Made by a program: the position numbers and the translations under genes. From contig JAYESD010000001.1 in the NCBI GenBank assembly GCA_036927565.1, positions 267,727,560 to 267,791,559 of the forward strand: a stretch of 64,000 bases of DNA, written 5' to 3'. This document shows, piece by piece, positions 46,305 to 58,820 of the stretch; the first letter of the stretch is position 1; every line of letters begins with the position of its first letter. The DNA comes from Tuctoria greenei. Lineage: Eukaryota; Streptophyta; Magnoliopsida; Poales; Poaceae. The notes below the pieces were generated by a model that saw nothing but the letters and a program-made list of their open reading frames with translations, was not told where the DNA came from and did no database searches.

Positions 46305-47928
46305 TTCCTCGCATAATTGTGGTAATTGAGTCTCACCAAGTGATGACAGTAGGCTTTCCTGCTAAGAGCGTCAGCTACCACATTTGCTTTACCGGGGTGG
46401 TAGTGGATTTCCATGTCATAATCCTTTATTAGCTCTAACTATCTCTGTTGCCTTAGGTTGAGGTCGGGCTGGGTAAAGATGTACTTAAGGCTCTTGTGAT
46501 CCATTTAGATCTCACACTTATTACCGATTAGATAATGTCTCCAAATCTTAAGATCATGAACTACTACAACCAACTCCAAGTCATTGGTCGGGTAGCTCTG
46601 CTCGTGTGGCCTTAACTGGCGACCAACACCACTCGTCCTTCCTGCATTAGCACACATCCTAGGCATGTCTAGATGCATGACAATAAATGACGAAGCTCTT
46701 GTGTATATTCGCCAGGACTAAGATTGGAGTAGTGGTTAGCCTTTTCTTCAGCTCACTAAAACTCTGCCACAAGCTTCAGTCCACACAAACTTCTTGTCCT
46801 TCCTGAGTAGCTCCGTCGTCGGTCGGGCCAGCTTAGAGAATCCTTCAATGAACCTCTGATAATAGCCAGCCAAACCTAGAAAGCTACGGATCTCTGAGAC
46901 AGATGTTGGTTGCTTCCAAGATGACACAGCTTTGACCTTCTCCGGATCAACTGCAACTCTCTCAGCTGTAAGCACATGTCCAAGGAAGCTGACTTTCTGC
47001 AACCAAAACTCACACTTGCTGAACTTGGCATAAAGTTGGTGGCTTCTAAGTCGGTCCAGTACAACACGTAGGTGTTGCACATGCTCTTCTTCACTTCGCA
47101 AATAGACCAGAATGTCGTCGATGAAGACAACTAAAAATTTGTCCAATTCTTGCATGAACACCCAGTTCATCAAATTCATGAAGTAGGTAGGGGCATTGGT
47201 TAATCCAAAATACATCACTGTGAACTTGAACTGACCGTAGCGAGTCACAAATGTTGTCTTAGGTATGTCCTCAGGCTTGATCCTAACTTGATGATATCCT
47301 GACCTCAAGTCAATTTTGAGAAGAGCTTGGCTCCCTTTAGCTGGTCAAACAAATTATCTATTCGTGGTAGAGGGTATTTTTTCTTGATGGTCACATCATT
47401 AAGGGCTCGATAATCTACATATAGTCTCATGCTTCCATCCTTCTTCTTCACAAAGAGGACTGGTGCGCCCCATGATGACGCACTAGGTCTAATGTAACCT
47501 TTTTGTTGTAACTCATCCAACTGCTTCTTCAGGTCTACCAATTCTGGGGTTGCCATCCTATAAGGTCTCTTGGCAATAGGAGCAGTTCCTGGAACTAGAT
47601 CAATGGAGAACTCTACTTCTCCTTCCGATGGCATGCCAGGTAATTCCTCCGGAAACACATCAGCATACTCCTTGATTACCGACACTTCTTGGGGTGTCTC
47701 TATCTTTATGTGGTTTACCACTGGCTCAGATAGGCTAGACTGGACATGGCATGTTACCGTCTTTTCTTCATGTTTTGTCACTGTCATAGTCCTTTCTGCA
47801 CATGTTATTCTCCCTTTGCATTTGGCTAACCAATCCATGCCAAGGATTACATCTACCTCATGGGAGTCAAGCACCACTAAATTAACCATGAATACTACCC
47901 CACTTAGGTTTAAAGGGATGTTGTTAAC
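46305..47928 (-). pseudogene. Gypsy-A reverse transcriptase and RNase H (broken)
   Basis: 47889-47305 holds the protease end ([15 protein letters not shown]) and RT start ([20 protein letters not shown]); 47308-46748 holds the RT core ([17 protein letters not shown]). RNase H is degenerate at about 46745-46310. Frames change near 47305 and 46760, with several stops in RNase H. Confidence 0.87.
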
Positions 47929-49371
47929 TCATAAGCGGTACGGTATATATCCTCCCGGTGATCGGGTTATTAAAGGCCTCTTAAGGGCTACCGTAGCTAT
48001 ATCATGTGCTTCTACGAAGTGTGATGATATAAAGGAATGTGATGCACCATAGTCGAATAGTACTGAAGCCAAAGCTGACTGAACCAAGAACTCACCAAGT
48101 AGAACTCCTGGCGCTGCATCTGCATCCTCGGCGTAGACGTGGTTCACTGTAGCCTTTCCAAAGGATTGTTGGGTCCTTGTGGGTGCTCCACAGCTAACTC
48201 TAGCTGGCTGCCTTGGTTCATTAACAGAGTTGGAGACGACGGAAGGTGTTGGCTTGCTCTTATAGGGACAATTAACTGAGATATGACCAGGATCACGACA
48301 AATGAAGCAAATCCTCAGATCACTAGTGTGACTCACTCCAAACTGTGGAGGGCGGAAGGGGCCCTTTGGGTTAGCGGACTGCACTGGCTACTTGAATGTT
48401 GTAACTGGTGCTCTGTAGGACATTCCACTTTGAGTCTTCTATTCTGAGTAAGCTGGTTGATGGGTCCTTTGCATAGAGTAAGTTGGTTGTTGTGTCCTTT
48501 GTCCAGAATAAGCAGGCTGACTAATCTTCTGAAACTTTGTCTGTTGGAACATCTTCTTGCTCTCAAACTTCCTCTTCTTCTCTCGCGGCTCATCCTCCAT
48601 GTTCTTCGCCGTGGTGATAGCCTTGTTGACCATAGTGCTGAAATCAGGGTAGACCGATGCTCCAATCAAGGTCCTGATCTCAGGATTAGTACCACGAAGA
48701 AAAGATTCTTGCTTCTTCTCATCAGTGTCCACAGAGTGAGGGTCATAGCGGGATAATCCTATGAACTTGTGCAAGTACTCCGTCACAGTTAGACCCTTCT
48801 GCTTGAGGTTCATGAATTCTTCCTTCTTCAGCTTCACAATGCTACTAGGGATGTGGTGCTATCCGCACAGCTTCATGAACTCATCCCATATCATGGTCTT
48901 GGCATCTACATGCATCTGTCTATAGCTTTGCCACCATGCTAAATCAGGTCCTCTCGGTTGCTGAAATGCAAGTAGAACCTTATCCTGCTCATTAGCATGG
49001 ACAACCTCGAGTTTCATCTCAATCTCCCTCAACCAATCATCTGCCTCAATGGGGTCCTCAGATCCGACAAACTTGGTTGGGTTCATCCTGTTGAAGTCTG
49101 TGATCTAATGATTGTTTTGAGGTGCTGCCTGGCGGTTGTTGATGTCATTGTTGCCCTGAGCAATAAATGAGTTTGCCAGAATCTCAAGGAGTCGAGTCTG
49201 ACGGTCCAAGATGGCAGTCAGGTCAAGGGCATGTGCTTGGGGAGGCGGCTGTGGGAGGACGGGGTTACTCTCCGCCGTGTCATGCTCTTCATGCTCATTC
49301 AGCACAGGGGGAATCTCTCGGAGTCCTTGCTCCACCTCTTCATTTCTGGCTCGGCTCGAGTGACGAGACAT
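47929..49371 (-). pseudogene. Gypsy-A gag and protease (broken)
   Basis: ATG at 49371 (MSRHSSRARNEEVEQGL). Stops at about 49105 and 48859. The gag core is at about 49060-48650 (EADDWLREIEMKLEVVHANE), a Gln/Thr-rich linker follows, then a zinc knuckle CFICRDPGHISVNCP (about 48315-48270) and the protease site [16 protein letters not shown], where the usual DSGA is DYGA. Confidence 0.85.
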
Positions 49372-50661
49372 TTGTGATAGGGAAAGAGTGCGGTTTAGAA
49401 TTTTTTATTAGAATGTATTATTAGGGTGTATTAATATGTGTCTTCATTACTATTTGTTATTATTATTACTATTATTATTTATGTGTATGTATATATGTAC
49501 ACAATTTATACATATAAATATTATAACTATTATTTTATATCACACAAGGCATACAAACATCAAGCATTGCAAGCAATACAACAAACATTCATTCATTCAA
49601 GCAAACAGGTACAAGATACATTGGGCATATAGTCCCTAGGTCCCGCCCCTTAAGGGTCAGTCGGGACCTCTGCCTGACTACTGGGTCCTACGTCCTGGTC
49701 TTCAGGGTCTTTGTGCAAGGCTTCGCGGGGTGAAGTCGGAGGAGTGGGTGGCACAGACTCACAAATCCTCCTACAAGGGTTGGACAGATGGTACACTGGA
49801 GTCCCGAGTCCCTTCAAGAGTGAGTGGTTCAGCCGTTGCACAGGCATGTCAGTCTTTCTGCTTGGCTCGATCCACGAGGTAGACACCCCTAAGAAGCTGA
49901 CTATGGCGATTGACCTGCTCTCTAAGATTCTCCTCAGCCAAGGCGACACGACTTTAAGCGCTGGGAACACAGGCCTCAGCCTGTGCTAGCGCTAGCTTAG
50001 CCTTTTGCCAACGGGTCTCCAATGCCTCAGCGCGCTTGACGAGGGTCTTCACACGTTGGTTCAGCTAGTCGCACAGATCGTCCAGGCTCAATGAATAGCC
50101 AGACATGGCGACAATGGTGGGGTCATATTCAGTAGTCCCAAGCCTTCCAAGTTGTGGATCCTTGCCGCCCAAGCGGGACGACTACGATCCAATGGTGGGA
50201 AGACTTCATAGGTGTGGAACCCAAGTGCCAGTCAAACATGTGGCACAGGTACTTCAGAGCCTTGCAGGCCACCAGTTGGCTGGTGTCTTTCATGCAACAT
50301 CCAGTGGCGATGGCGTTCCATGGCTTCATCTCGAGGAATCTCTCACTGGCGCCGATGTGCACCATGACCTCACAGCTTTCGGTGCCGCGCTCCATGAACT
50401 CGTGACCCACGTATTTCGGGCGGTCTGGGATACCAAGTCGGGTAGTGACAGCATGGAGCACCTTGGGAAATCCGTCTTCATTGATGCAGAAGGTGGTGAT
50501 ACAGTCATCAGACATCTGGCTTATAACATGACACAAGAGTTAGATGAGGGAAAAACCTATCACCAAGGCTCCACGATTGAAGTTTTCTACAGGAAAACCA
50601 TTCTATGGTCTCCTACGGTCACCTACGCCCTAGGGTCCGCATCCTACAGTCAAGTATGGCC
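49372..50661 (-). pseudogene. Gypsy-A leader with a degenerate accessory ORF
   Basis: Between PBS and gag, same strand as gag. 50536-50129 encodes RPKYVGHEFMERGTESCEVM, then KPWNAIATGCCMKDTSQLVA and YLCHMFDWHLGS. After a stop, about 50090-49980 continues with a Lys/Ala/Glu coiled coil, and 49970-49650 with a Pro/Asp/Glu-rich end. The layout (globular part, coiled coil, acidic-proline tail) parallels the Gypsy-C accessory ORF, and I suspect distant homology. No H3-like start is seen. 49430-49640 is AT-rich and non-coding. Confidence 0.55.
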
Positions 50662-50673
50662 TTAGATACCACT
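50662..50673 (-). other. Gypsy-A primer-binding site
   Basis: Minus strand AGTGGTATCTAAGG right after the 5' LTR; an altered form of TGGTATCAGAGC (tRNA-Met type). Confidence 0.65.
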
Positions 50674-53212
50674 TGAAGCGTCCCGACCCATAAGGTCGGA
50701 ACTAAACATATAATATTATTACCAAATACAAAGTTCAGTACATAATATTACAATACAAGTGGAACCAAAACCATACATAACTTTATTTTAACAGTATAGT
50801 CTTATGGATAAAAACTACAAGTAGTGACAAGGCAAATATAATAAACATCAACACGTAGACTAGTAGCTCGTCGTCGCCCATGGTTCTACTACAAACAACT
50901 TGGGTGCGGACGCGACCCTACTCGAAATCCTCCAACATGAAGTCAGGATCCTCTGAAAAATAATCAATCAACAACGTTTGAGTACAAAAGTACTCAACAA
51001 GCTCCACATTGCCCTTCGAGAGGGAAATAAACAGATATAAATGCAATGCATAAGATAAATAATGATGCAACCTAATGCAACTAATGCAAGTGAATATCTC
51101 CAACATCACTCATCTCAATCTCACCATAGGTGGTTTTTTAGTTGTTAGGACCATACCGTAACCCATCCTATACCAAGGACACGACCATCCGAATGGATTT
51201 TACACTCTGTAGAGGTTGTATGTTGTACCCACATGCACGGACCATCAAATACAACCCAACATAACCGACACCCAGTCGAAACATCACCAGGACCAGTTGC
51301 CCCCAACCCAGTATCAATATCATCAGTGAGCTCAATAATCTCTCAACATAACTCTCTCCACCGTGGACCACGGTCGGGCTAGCTACCGAGATTAGGCTAA
51401 TCCTCACCCATACAGGGATATGTGGTCGTAGTGAAAAGAAGTTAGATGAAATTTCAAAACAACTCGGTCCTTAAGGCTCACCAGGACAACCTCCATACAC
51501 ACAACGCGAGCATACCCTCATGATAGGACTCGCCGTAAGTCTACCACCACGGTAGCACATACACCAACACTCATCCATCTGCCCCCTTTCACAAATCATG
51601 CATGCTCTTGTCAACTATACCAACCATACAACATCCAAGAGACAACATCATCCTGCATAACCTCATCATATCAATATGCAACAATGGAGACTAACATGGC
51701 TCCACTCTATCACTCTATGCTTAACAAATGCAATGACATAGTCTACTGGCCACAATGGATAAACCTCACATAAGTGCAATATGATCAAAAAGGGATGGAT
51801 TGAACTTGCCTTCGCTACCGTTTGCGGCGTCGTGCTCCTGCTCAGCTGGCTCCTCCGGGTTCTCCGGCATTGGGTCTATCCTGGCAACGGTCACACAAGC
51901 GAACAAGCAAGACATACATAATCAACACATAATATAATTTTAAGTGTATTGAATAGATTATTAATTTATATGATTTTTAGAGGAAGAATCAGATTAAACA
52001 AAGGTTGCACGGGTGGAATATGGATTTTATAAGGTGGAGTGGAATTAATTATGAAAAATAATTAAGGAATTTGGTTCAAGGGTCTCGAGCAGAGCTTCCA
52101 GCCCTCACGTGGCTTGGGTCTGGTACATGGGCCCACCGCTTGGTTCAAGGGCTAATAGACTGGTGTTGTTTGTGGGTGGAGTGGCTGACTGGTGGGGACC
52201 AAAGCCTTTATTTCTTTCTTCCCAGCTAGTCCATCAGAGCCCTTCGTCTACCTCCGTTCTTTTCTCTCTGTTACCGTAGAAATCTACTCGAGCTCAAATC
52301 GGGTGGGAAAAAGGGAAGAGGGTGGCTAGGGAATGGGTTACTGGAGGTTCGGACCACTGCGAGTTTGATTTGGTCATCAATTTGGGACTAGGTCATGGAG
52401 AATAGGGTGGATATGAGAGGACACTACCATGGCGGCCGGAGCTTGCAGAAGGGGAAAGAGGAGGAAGGGGACGGCGGCTGCTAACCTGTGCGCGTTCGTC
52501 GTCGGCGCTGAAGCGAGGAGCAGCCGGTGCGTTCAATTTATAGGCAGAGGAAAGGCGGTTGCCGACCGGCCTCGACGGAGGTCGGTCGGGCGCAGTAATT
52601 GCACTGTATAAGCACGTCGAACTCGGTTAGGGCGGGGTCGCGGCACTGCCTGATGTGTCGCGTCGGCAGGTCATCGGCTAGTGGTGTGCCTGCACGGCTG
52701 CCGAGGCGGTGGTGGCCGTCGTCGTTGTTACTGAGTGAAGCGGATGGTTAGCTGTCTCTTCACCTGAGCATTGGTCGACGGCATGAATGCACCGTACACG
52801 TTCGGAAGCATTCTAGGGGAGGCGAGAAGGAGCAGGGATGGAGGGAAGTAAGCTTGGTTGCTTGCTGTCGTGTGCTCACGGTGTTCTGGTTAGAGACGCG
52901 TTTCTGTTTGGGCACTCTAACGCGTTTCTGTTTGGGCAGAGGAAGAAGAAAGGTGTAAGGACATTTTTGTGATTATGGCAAAGAAGAAGGGGGTGGATGA
53001 AAATGCACTAGTCTTGCCTGATGCAGAGAGCAAGTGGTGTGTAGCTGGGAGAAGGTGCAGTATCTTTGTGCGTTTATGGAAAAAGAGAAAGGGGGTGTTT
53101 GGAAAATGTTTTAGCTGACTACGTACAGGGAGAGAACGTGGCTTGCTCGATTTTCTCATGAAGCGATGGGTCAGGGATAGAGTGTGCGTGGCATCAGGCT
53201 CATTCACTATGC

Positions 53213-53294
<82 letters not shown>

Positions 53295-53387
53295 ATCAGT
53301 ATTAATATTTTCTTTAACTTTAGCATTTTTATTCATATCTCGGTGATTAGTTTGATTTATTAGCACGGAAAAAATTAGGGCATTACA
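50674..53387 (-). mobile_element. Gypsy-A right (5') LTR, uninterrupted
   Basis: 2,714 bp, plus-strand ends TGAAGCGTCC and GGGCATTACA; ATTCT follows (53388-53392). It preserves the empty target sites of the Copia (50710-50714) and of the hAT (51109-51116) found in the other LTR. The minus-strand TATA box (TATAAATT) is at 52535-52542. Confidence 0.92.
53213..53293 (+). repeat. (ATT)n microsatellite in Gypsy-A right LTR
   Basis: About 81 bp of pure ATT repeat at the same LTR position as the 57-bp run at 44602-44658. Confidence 0.95.
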
Positions 53388-53972
53388 ATTCTCCTGCTGC
53401 TGTTTTTGTTCACAATATAATGTCTGGTCGTTCGTCACTAAGGTCAATTTTCAGCTCTTGCAGCCAGCTCCATAGCAGGGTAAAGTCATATAGTATAGGT
53501 AAGGTTAGACTATGTGCAATATCCTTTATTCATCTGTTACCTGTAAGAACATCCGCCACGGTTCACTGTTTTCTCTTGGCATGTCTAAACAGAGCCGGGA
53601 AATGGGCTGCAGGTGAGGTCCCGTTGAGCCAACTGTCTGTCCAGAAACTCGCTGATCTTCCATTACGCACTGTGACAGATGTCGCTACAGCAAAGAGAGC
53701 ATCATCCATTGCGTCCAGTGGCAACTGTGAGCCAACCCATGCCCTGTTTGGCGTTGTCCAGTGGAACCATCTCCATCTAAGTCTGAGCGACCTACTAAAA
53801 CGTTCGAGGTTTGTTATACCCAGTCCACCCATCTCAAGCGGCCTACAAATGCGCCCCCAACTGACCTTACATTTACCTCTGTCGGTGTTTGGAACCGGCA
53901 GATCTCTCAACACTATCTTTGGTAGATCGAGGAGTTGTAGTTCGGTAATAGGCACGCAGAGATTCAAGAAGG
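53388..53972 (-). pseudogene. LINE ORF2, part upstream of the zf-RVT region
   Basis: Minus strand from 53972: GKCKVSWGRICRPLEMGGLG and NLERFSRSLRLRWRWFHW, the segment downstream of the LINE reverse transcriptase, then FWTDSWLNGTSPAAHFP. A stop at about 53563 and others follow. At 53392 it is cut by Gypsy-A and continues at 6017 on the minus strand. Its other end is cut at 53972 by Gypsy-D. Confidence 0.87.
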
Positions 53973-54760
53973 TGAAAGACACGTGTACACAGTGATTTAC
54001 GTGGTTCAGGCCGCCTGAGCGTAATACCCTACTCCACGAGGTGTGTTGGTGATGTATTAAGCTTGTGAGTCTAGAAGAAGCTCCAGAAGAAGAAGCTCGT
54101 CTAGCTCAGGGTGTTCAGCAGTGGTCTGAAACCGTCCTCTGTGTATCGTCAACCAGTCCTTTTATAGCATAAGGACTGGTCGTTACAACGTTAGCCTGGC
54201 CCGACAGGTGGCCCCGACGGTTACACACGCTTGATACACAATAAAATGGGTTAATTACCCTTAATAGCTTGGTAACGGGCCTTAACAGTGCCGTTACCAG
54301 TATTAAGGGCCATCCGATCGTGTGTCATTAATATGGCATTAATGACACTTAATCGGGTCTTGAAGTCTTTGATTGATCCTTGAAGGTCCGGAGCCGTTGG
54401 GGGGTCCACCGGCCTGATAGTTGAAGTTGAAGGTCCGGCGGTTGCCACGTGGCAGCTCCAGAGCTTACCGTCGTGGACGGGTAGGTCCGGTGCTGTTGGA
54501 CACGTGTCAGTACTGAAGCTTCCCTCTGTTTGGGGTTAGGTCCGGAGGTGCCATATTGGTATTCTGACCGGAGCTTCCCAGGTGTGGGTGATAGCTCCGG
54601 TCTTGTGATACACGTGGCGGCTCTGGGACTAATCATGTCGGGGGAGCAGGTCTGGCTACGCCTGACATGTGGGGCCTTCGGAGGTCTTCAAATCTGGTAT
54701 ATGGAGTTTCCTTGTGATCTTTGCAATCCCAAGGGGTATCCGGTACGGAGGGTACCGACA
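53973..54760 (-). mobile_element. Gypsy-D (Tat lineage) 3' LTR
   Basis: 788 bp; minus strand TGTCGGTACCCTCCGTACC to ACGTGTCTTTCA. The minus-strand TATA box TATAAAAG is at 54159-54166. The first bases resemble the Gypsy-B LTR start, but the body differs, so it is another Tat family. The 5' LTR lies outside the window. Confidence 0.88.
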
Positions 54761-54776
54761 GTGGCCCCCTCGACTC
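54761..54776 (-). other. Gypsy-D polypurine tract
   Basis: Minus strand GGTGAGTCGAGGGGGCCAC borders the 3' LTR, similar to the Gypsy-B tract. Confidence 0.7.
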
Positions 54777-55291
54777 ACCTCCGGGAGAGACCTTTTGTGT
54801 GAAGTCATTTCGCCGGAGGTGGGTCCATTCTTCGGTTTCTGAACTGTGTCTTCAAGGGTCTTTAGTTATGCCATTGGCGGTAGTTCACAGTTAAACTTCC
54901 GCCGCGTGGCGTATCTTGAAGGCGGCAGGTGAGATCTTAGTGTGCGGATCTCATGCAATTGAAGGTCGCCGGTTTCCGATACGAAAATCGTATCGGTTCC
55001 GCGCACCCTGTCAGGCCACCGACTTCGGGTTTCCCTCCTTTCATGATGACAACCGTTCGTCTGGGGTAAGAACCTCGACTTGATCGTCAGGGTGGCCCCA
55101 GGCCCCCTTGTCATTGGCAGGGTGAAATCTTTGACTGGTATTGTCGGCTCCTCTGCAGTTTCCATCCAGGCGTTGTGGGGGCTTACTTAAGGAGGAAAGC
55201 ATGCACCGTTTGGGGTTCTTTATGCCTTTCAATCGATCTTGCGCTAAAACCTTCTAAACTTTTTCTTGTCTTTCCTCTCTTGCCTCGCTGT
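54777..55291. other. Gypsy-D 3' internal spacer, probable promoter region of the antisense gene
   Basis: Non-coding. It lies directly upstream of the antisense gene start at 55292 and would contain its promoter. No clear TATA box was picked out. Confidence 0.45.
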
Positions 55292-58200
55292 GCCGCGATG
55301 GAGTTGGGTCTCCGCCAAAGCCGACTGAAGACCGATGACGATTTGAAGAAGGTTCGGGCCCTCATGGGATGGTCCCCTGACTTCTTCAACCACCTGGTCT
55401 GCGCCGGCAATCTTCCGTTCGAGAAGGAACACGCCGACGACATGGTGTACTTTTCCGCGTACGCCATGGTGGGACTGATCCCACCTTTCTCCTCCTTCTT
55501 CTTGATGCTGCTAGACTTCTATGGTCTACAGCTTTACCACCTTGGCCCCCACTCCATTCTGCTGGTGTCCATATTTGTCCACTTCTGCGAGATGTGGGTG
55601 GGGATTCCCCCTTGCATTGAGCTCTTCCGCACCTTCTTCACTGTCCAAACCATAGGTCGGAGCGACGAGTACCTTGGCTTCTACTATTTTATGAAGCGCA
55701 AGAAGTGCCTGTACAAGTACTTGCGGTCGTTCCCTTCTAGGAAATGGGACGACTAGAAGAAGGATTGGATTGTAATCAGGGTAGAGGAGCACGAGAAGCT
55801 GGAGCTGCCAGAAGGCCTCCCCAACATCGACACTGCAGTTTGGAGTGAAGCTCCGGTGCTGTAGGATGCCTTCGATCCTGCTCTGACTAGGATCCACCTA
55901 TGTGTGGAAGGAGGAGTGACTCCCCAGGCGGTGTTTTGCAACTTCTTGACCAACAGGTGGGCTCCGTTGAAGAGGAGGGAGAAGTTGGCTTGGGCTCTCA
56001 ACAGTATGCTGGACGACGACCGGATCATGACCGGTTTGAAGTCCAACATGGAGGGTGCAACTTTAGAGTTCCACCTGAAGAAATTCCAGCACAGCATCGA
56101 CGTCGAGGGCGATGATTTGGCTCCGCCGCCAGCTTTCCTCCCATTGAACATGGAGGCAGCATTCAGTAGGGAGCTCCAGCGGACGATGCTGGTGCTTGAC
56201 GACCTTGGTGTCGTTGAGAGGCGCTCGACCACCGAGTTGGCAATCTCCAAAGCTCCGAAGGGTGGCTCCATCCCCGACCCTAAGCCAAGAACCAAAGTCG
56301 TCGGCAAGGGCAAGGAATTGGCCGAGCCCTCGAGCCGTAAGAGGAAGCATGCCGACAGGAGGGCCAGGCATTCTTCTTCCGCGGCGTCTCCTTCTCCCCG
56401 GAGGGGAAGGTCTGCGACGGCGGCGTCTACTCCAGTAGAGGCTTCTTCCCGGGGTGCTAGCTCCGGCCAGGTGACTCCGGTCCCAGGGCAAATTGAGGGC
56501 TTCGGGTCCGGAGGTCCCTCTCGGTCGAAGGGGGCCTCGACCAGAGCAACGCCGGAAGCAACAGCAAGCTCCAGGGGGCCCTCCAGGACTACCACGCCAG
56601 TGTCGGCTGGGGCCAGTCCGGAGCGTACGGAGAAGAGGTTCTGCGGGAACTGGTGCGGAAGCCTTCTGAGGTAAATTTTAATTTTTTTTCCTCAGTCAGT
56701 CGTTTTATTTTTAATTGTATTTTGAGTCTCTTTGTCCTTCATCCACAATGTGCCCAAGAAAAGGGCTGAAGCTCCGGCCCCTGCAGCAGTAGTTGAGGCT
56801 GTGCAGGCTGAAGCTCCGGCTCTGATTCCTGTGCCGCCCCAAGAGGTGGCAGAGGCTACGGCAGCCCCAGCGCCGGCTGTCGTGGTTTTGGATGACTCAT
56901 CCCTAGAAGCTCCCGTGGTAGCGCCGGACCACGGGACTGAAGATGTACTAGCAGCGCCAGCCTCGGAAGTTGAAGCTTCGGGCTTGGATGCTGTGATGTT
57001 GGATGCTCCGACCGCTGAGCCGAGTGAAGCTGCGATTCCGACCCTAGAGCTAGATGTTGTTGAAGCCCCGACAGTCGAGCCGGTGGTTGAGGAGGTCCCG
57101 ACGGTAGAGCCGGGTGTTTATGAAGCTCCGGCACTTGTGTCGGTTGTCGAGGAAGCTGCGGCGATAGAGCCGGTAGCTGCAGAAGTTCCGGTTGTGGAGC
57201 GGGCTGTTGCAGAGGTTCCAGCGTCCGAGCCAGTTGCTGCGGAGGCATCGACGCTTGAGCCTATGGCGGTCGAAGCGCCAGTGCCGGAGCCCATGATGGC
57301 TGAAGCGCCTGCACCGGAACCAGAGGCGGAGGAAGCGCCTGCGCCGGAGCCAGAAGTAGCTTCTACTCCGGCCGAACCTTCAAAGCTCGCTCCGGAAGCA
57401 GTGATCTCGGAGGTGCCCGTTGCCGATCCAGAGTGTCGGGATGAAGCTGCTGGCCCCCCTCCAGAGGGACCAATTGTTGATGATCTGGCGGCTGGGCCTT
57501 CAGAACCAATTCCGGAGGTCGGTACTTCTGCTGCAAGCACTTCCTCGGCGGCAGCCGAGGCTATCCTGGAGGATGGCCCTATTGCCGTGGAAGCTCAGGG
57601 TACCGCTCTCGTAGAGTGGGACCCAATTTTTGTTGCTGAAGATCCGCTAGAGCCAGCGAAGATGACCCCGACAGGTCCGGACCCGATCCCCCTATCGTTG
57701 TCTAACGACAATGCCTGCTCTAGTCTTCACCAAGTCCAACTGGCCTTCTACCACGACAGCAAGGCCCTCGAGGAGGAGCCAAACCCTTAGGAGGTGGCGC
57801 AACCGACTCCATTTCGAGACCAAGCTGGCACAGTCGAGGCTGGCTGACGATAAGGAGTGGGTGCGAAGGGAGAAGGTCCGCCTGGAGTACTGGGGAAAGT
57901 TGTTGGATGAGAGGGAAAGCATGATGCGGACCCTCGACAACCAATCCCGGGCCATATATGATCACACCAAGGCTGCCAATAGTGCAGCTGATGAACGCCA
58001 GGAAAGGCTCTCCACCATCCACGATAGTCTCGTCAAGCGTCGGGAGGCTCTTGAAGCTCGGGAGAGACTGCTCGAAGATGAAGAGCAGAAATTCCTGGAG
58101 CTGCAGGACGACCTCGTGAAGAGGGAGGAGGAGCTTGTCCAAAAGACAACTCTGGCTGACAAGAGCCTTGAAGAATGCACCAAGAAATTGGATGAGCGTT

Positions 58201-58820
58201 GCAAGGAGGAGGAGGAGAAAGCCTGGGAGCGAGGGCAGGAACTCTACAAGCAGGGGAATGCCATCGCCACCCGAGAGAAAGATCTGGTCAACCGCCGGAA
58301 CGAGATCCACCTTCGAGAGGAAGAGCTCAGCAAGCTCGAAAGGAAGGTTGCTGAAACGATTCAGCAGAATGCCAAAGAGGTGGAGCGTCTTGCTCGGGAG
58401 AGCTCGGAGCTGGCGGCGGCCAAAAGATCCTTGGCGGAGATGCATGGTGCAAGGGCTGCGGAGTCCCAACAAGTTTGGGACTTCCTGGGCAAGGCCAACG
58501 ACGCTCTGACGCTAATGGGCTTCAGTCCCGTGCGTCGGGATGATCTGGAGCCGGAGATGGACCAAGCATTGGAGGCGCTGGGGTCAGCAGGCAACAAACT
58601 CTCCAAGGTGGGCGATGTCATCGCGGATCAATTGGAAATGGAGGGTCAGTCCCTGGCGAAGAACATCGCAGAGTATGTGATAACGTGCTACACCAGCCGA
58701 GACCCTCAATTCCTTTTGGACCCGATGCTTGAAGGTCCCATCGAAGGAGAGGGTGAAGCCGCCCGAGCCAACGTGTCGGAGGTGGCTCAGAAGGTCGCCC
58801 AATTCTTCCATAGGGTCTAG
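55292..58820 (+). pseudogene. Gypsy-D antisense gene (aORF), Transposase_28-like with coiled coil
   Basis: Opposite to the element's gag-pol. ATG at 55292 (MELGLRQSRLKTDDDLKKV). The Transposase_28-like domain has FYGLQLYHLGPHSILLVSIF, FCEMWVGIPPCIELFRTFF and YLGFYYF. A stop at 55754 and another near 55862 interrupt it. The frame goes on to a Lys/Arg/Ser-rich stretch (SSRKRKHADRRARHSS, possible nuclear signal) and a GT donor at 56671. A second block (56732-57790) has about a dozen degenerate VEAPxxEP repeats. A frameshift near 57775 leads to a strong coiled coil (about 57820-58440) and the C-terminal module (VWDFLGKANDALTLMGFSP, VGDVIADQLEMEG) ending at 58820. The same architecture is seen in Gypsy-B. 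Function unknown. Confidence 0.82.

Noticed and set aside
50105..50665. 186-codon plus-strand ORF
   Set aside because: Overlaps the minus-strand accessory ORF of Gypsy-A and runs into the PBS; no domain in this direction.
52917..53447. 176-codon minus-strand ORF with a poly-Asn stretch
   Set aside because: The Asn run is the translated (ATT)n microsatellite in the Gypsy-A LTR; the flanks are LTR sequence.
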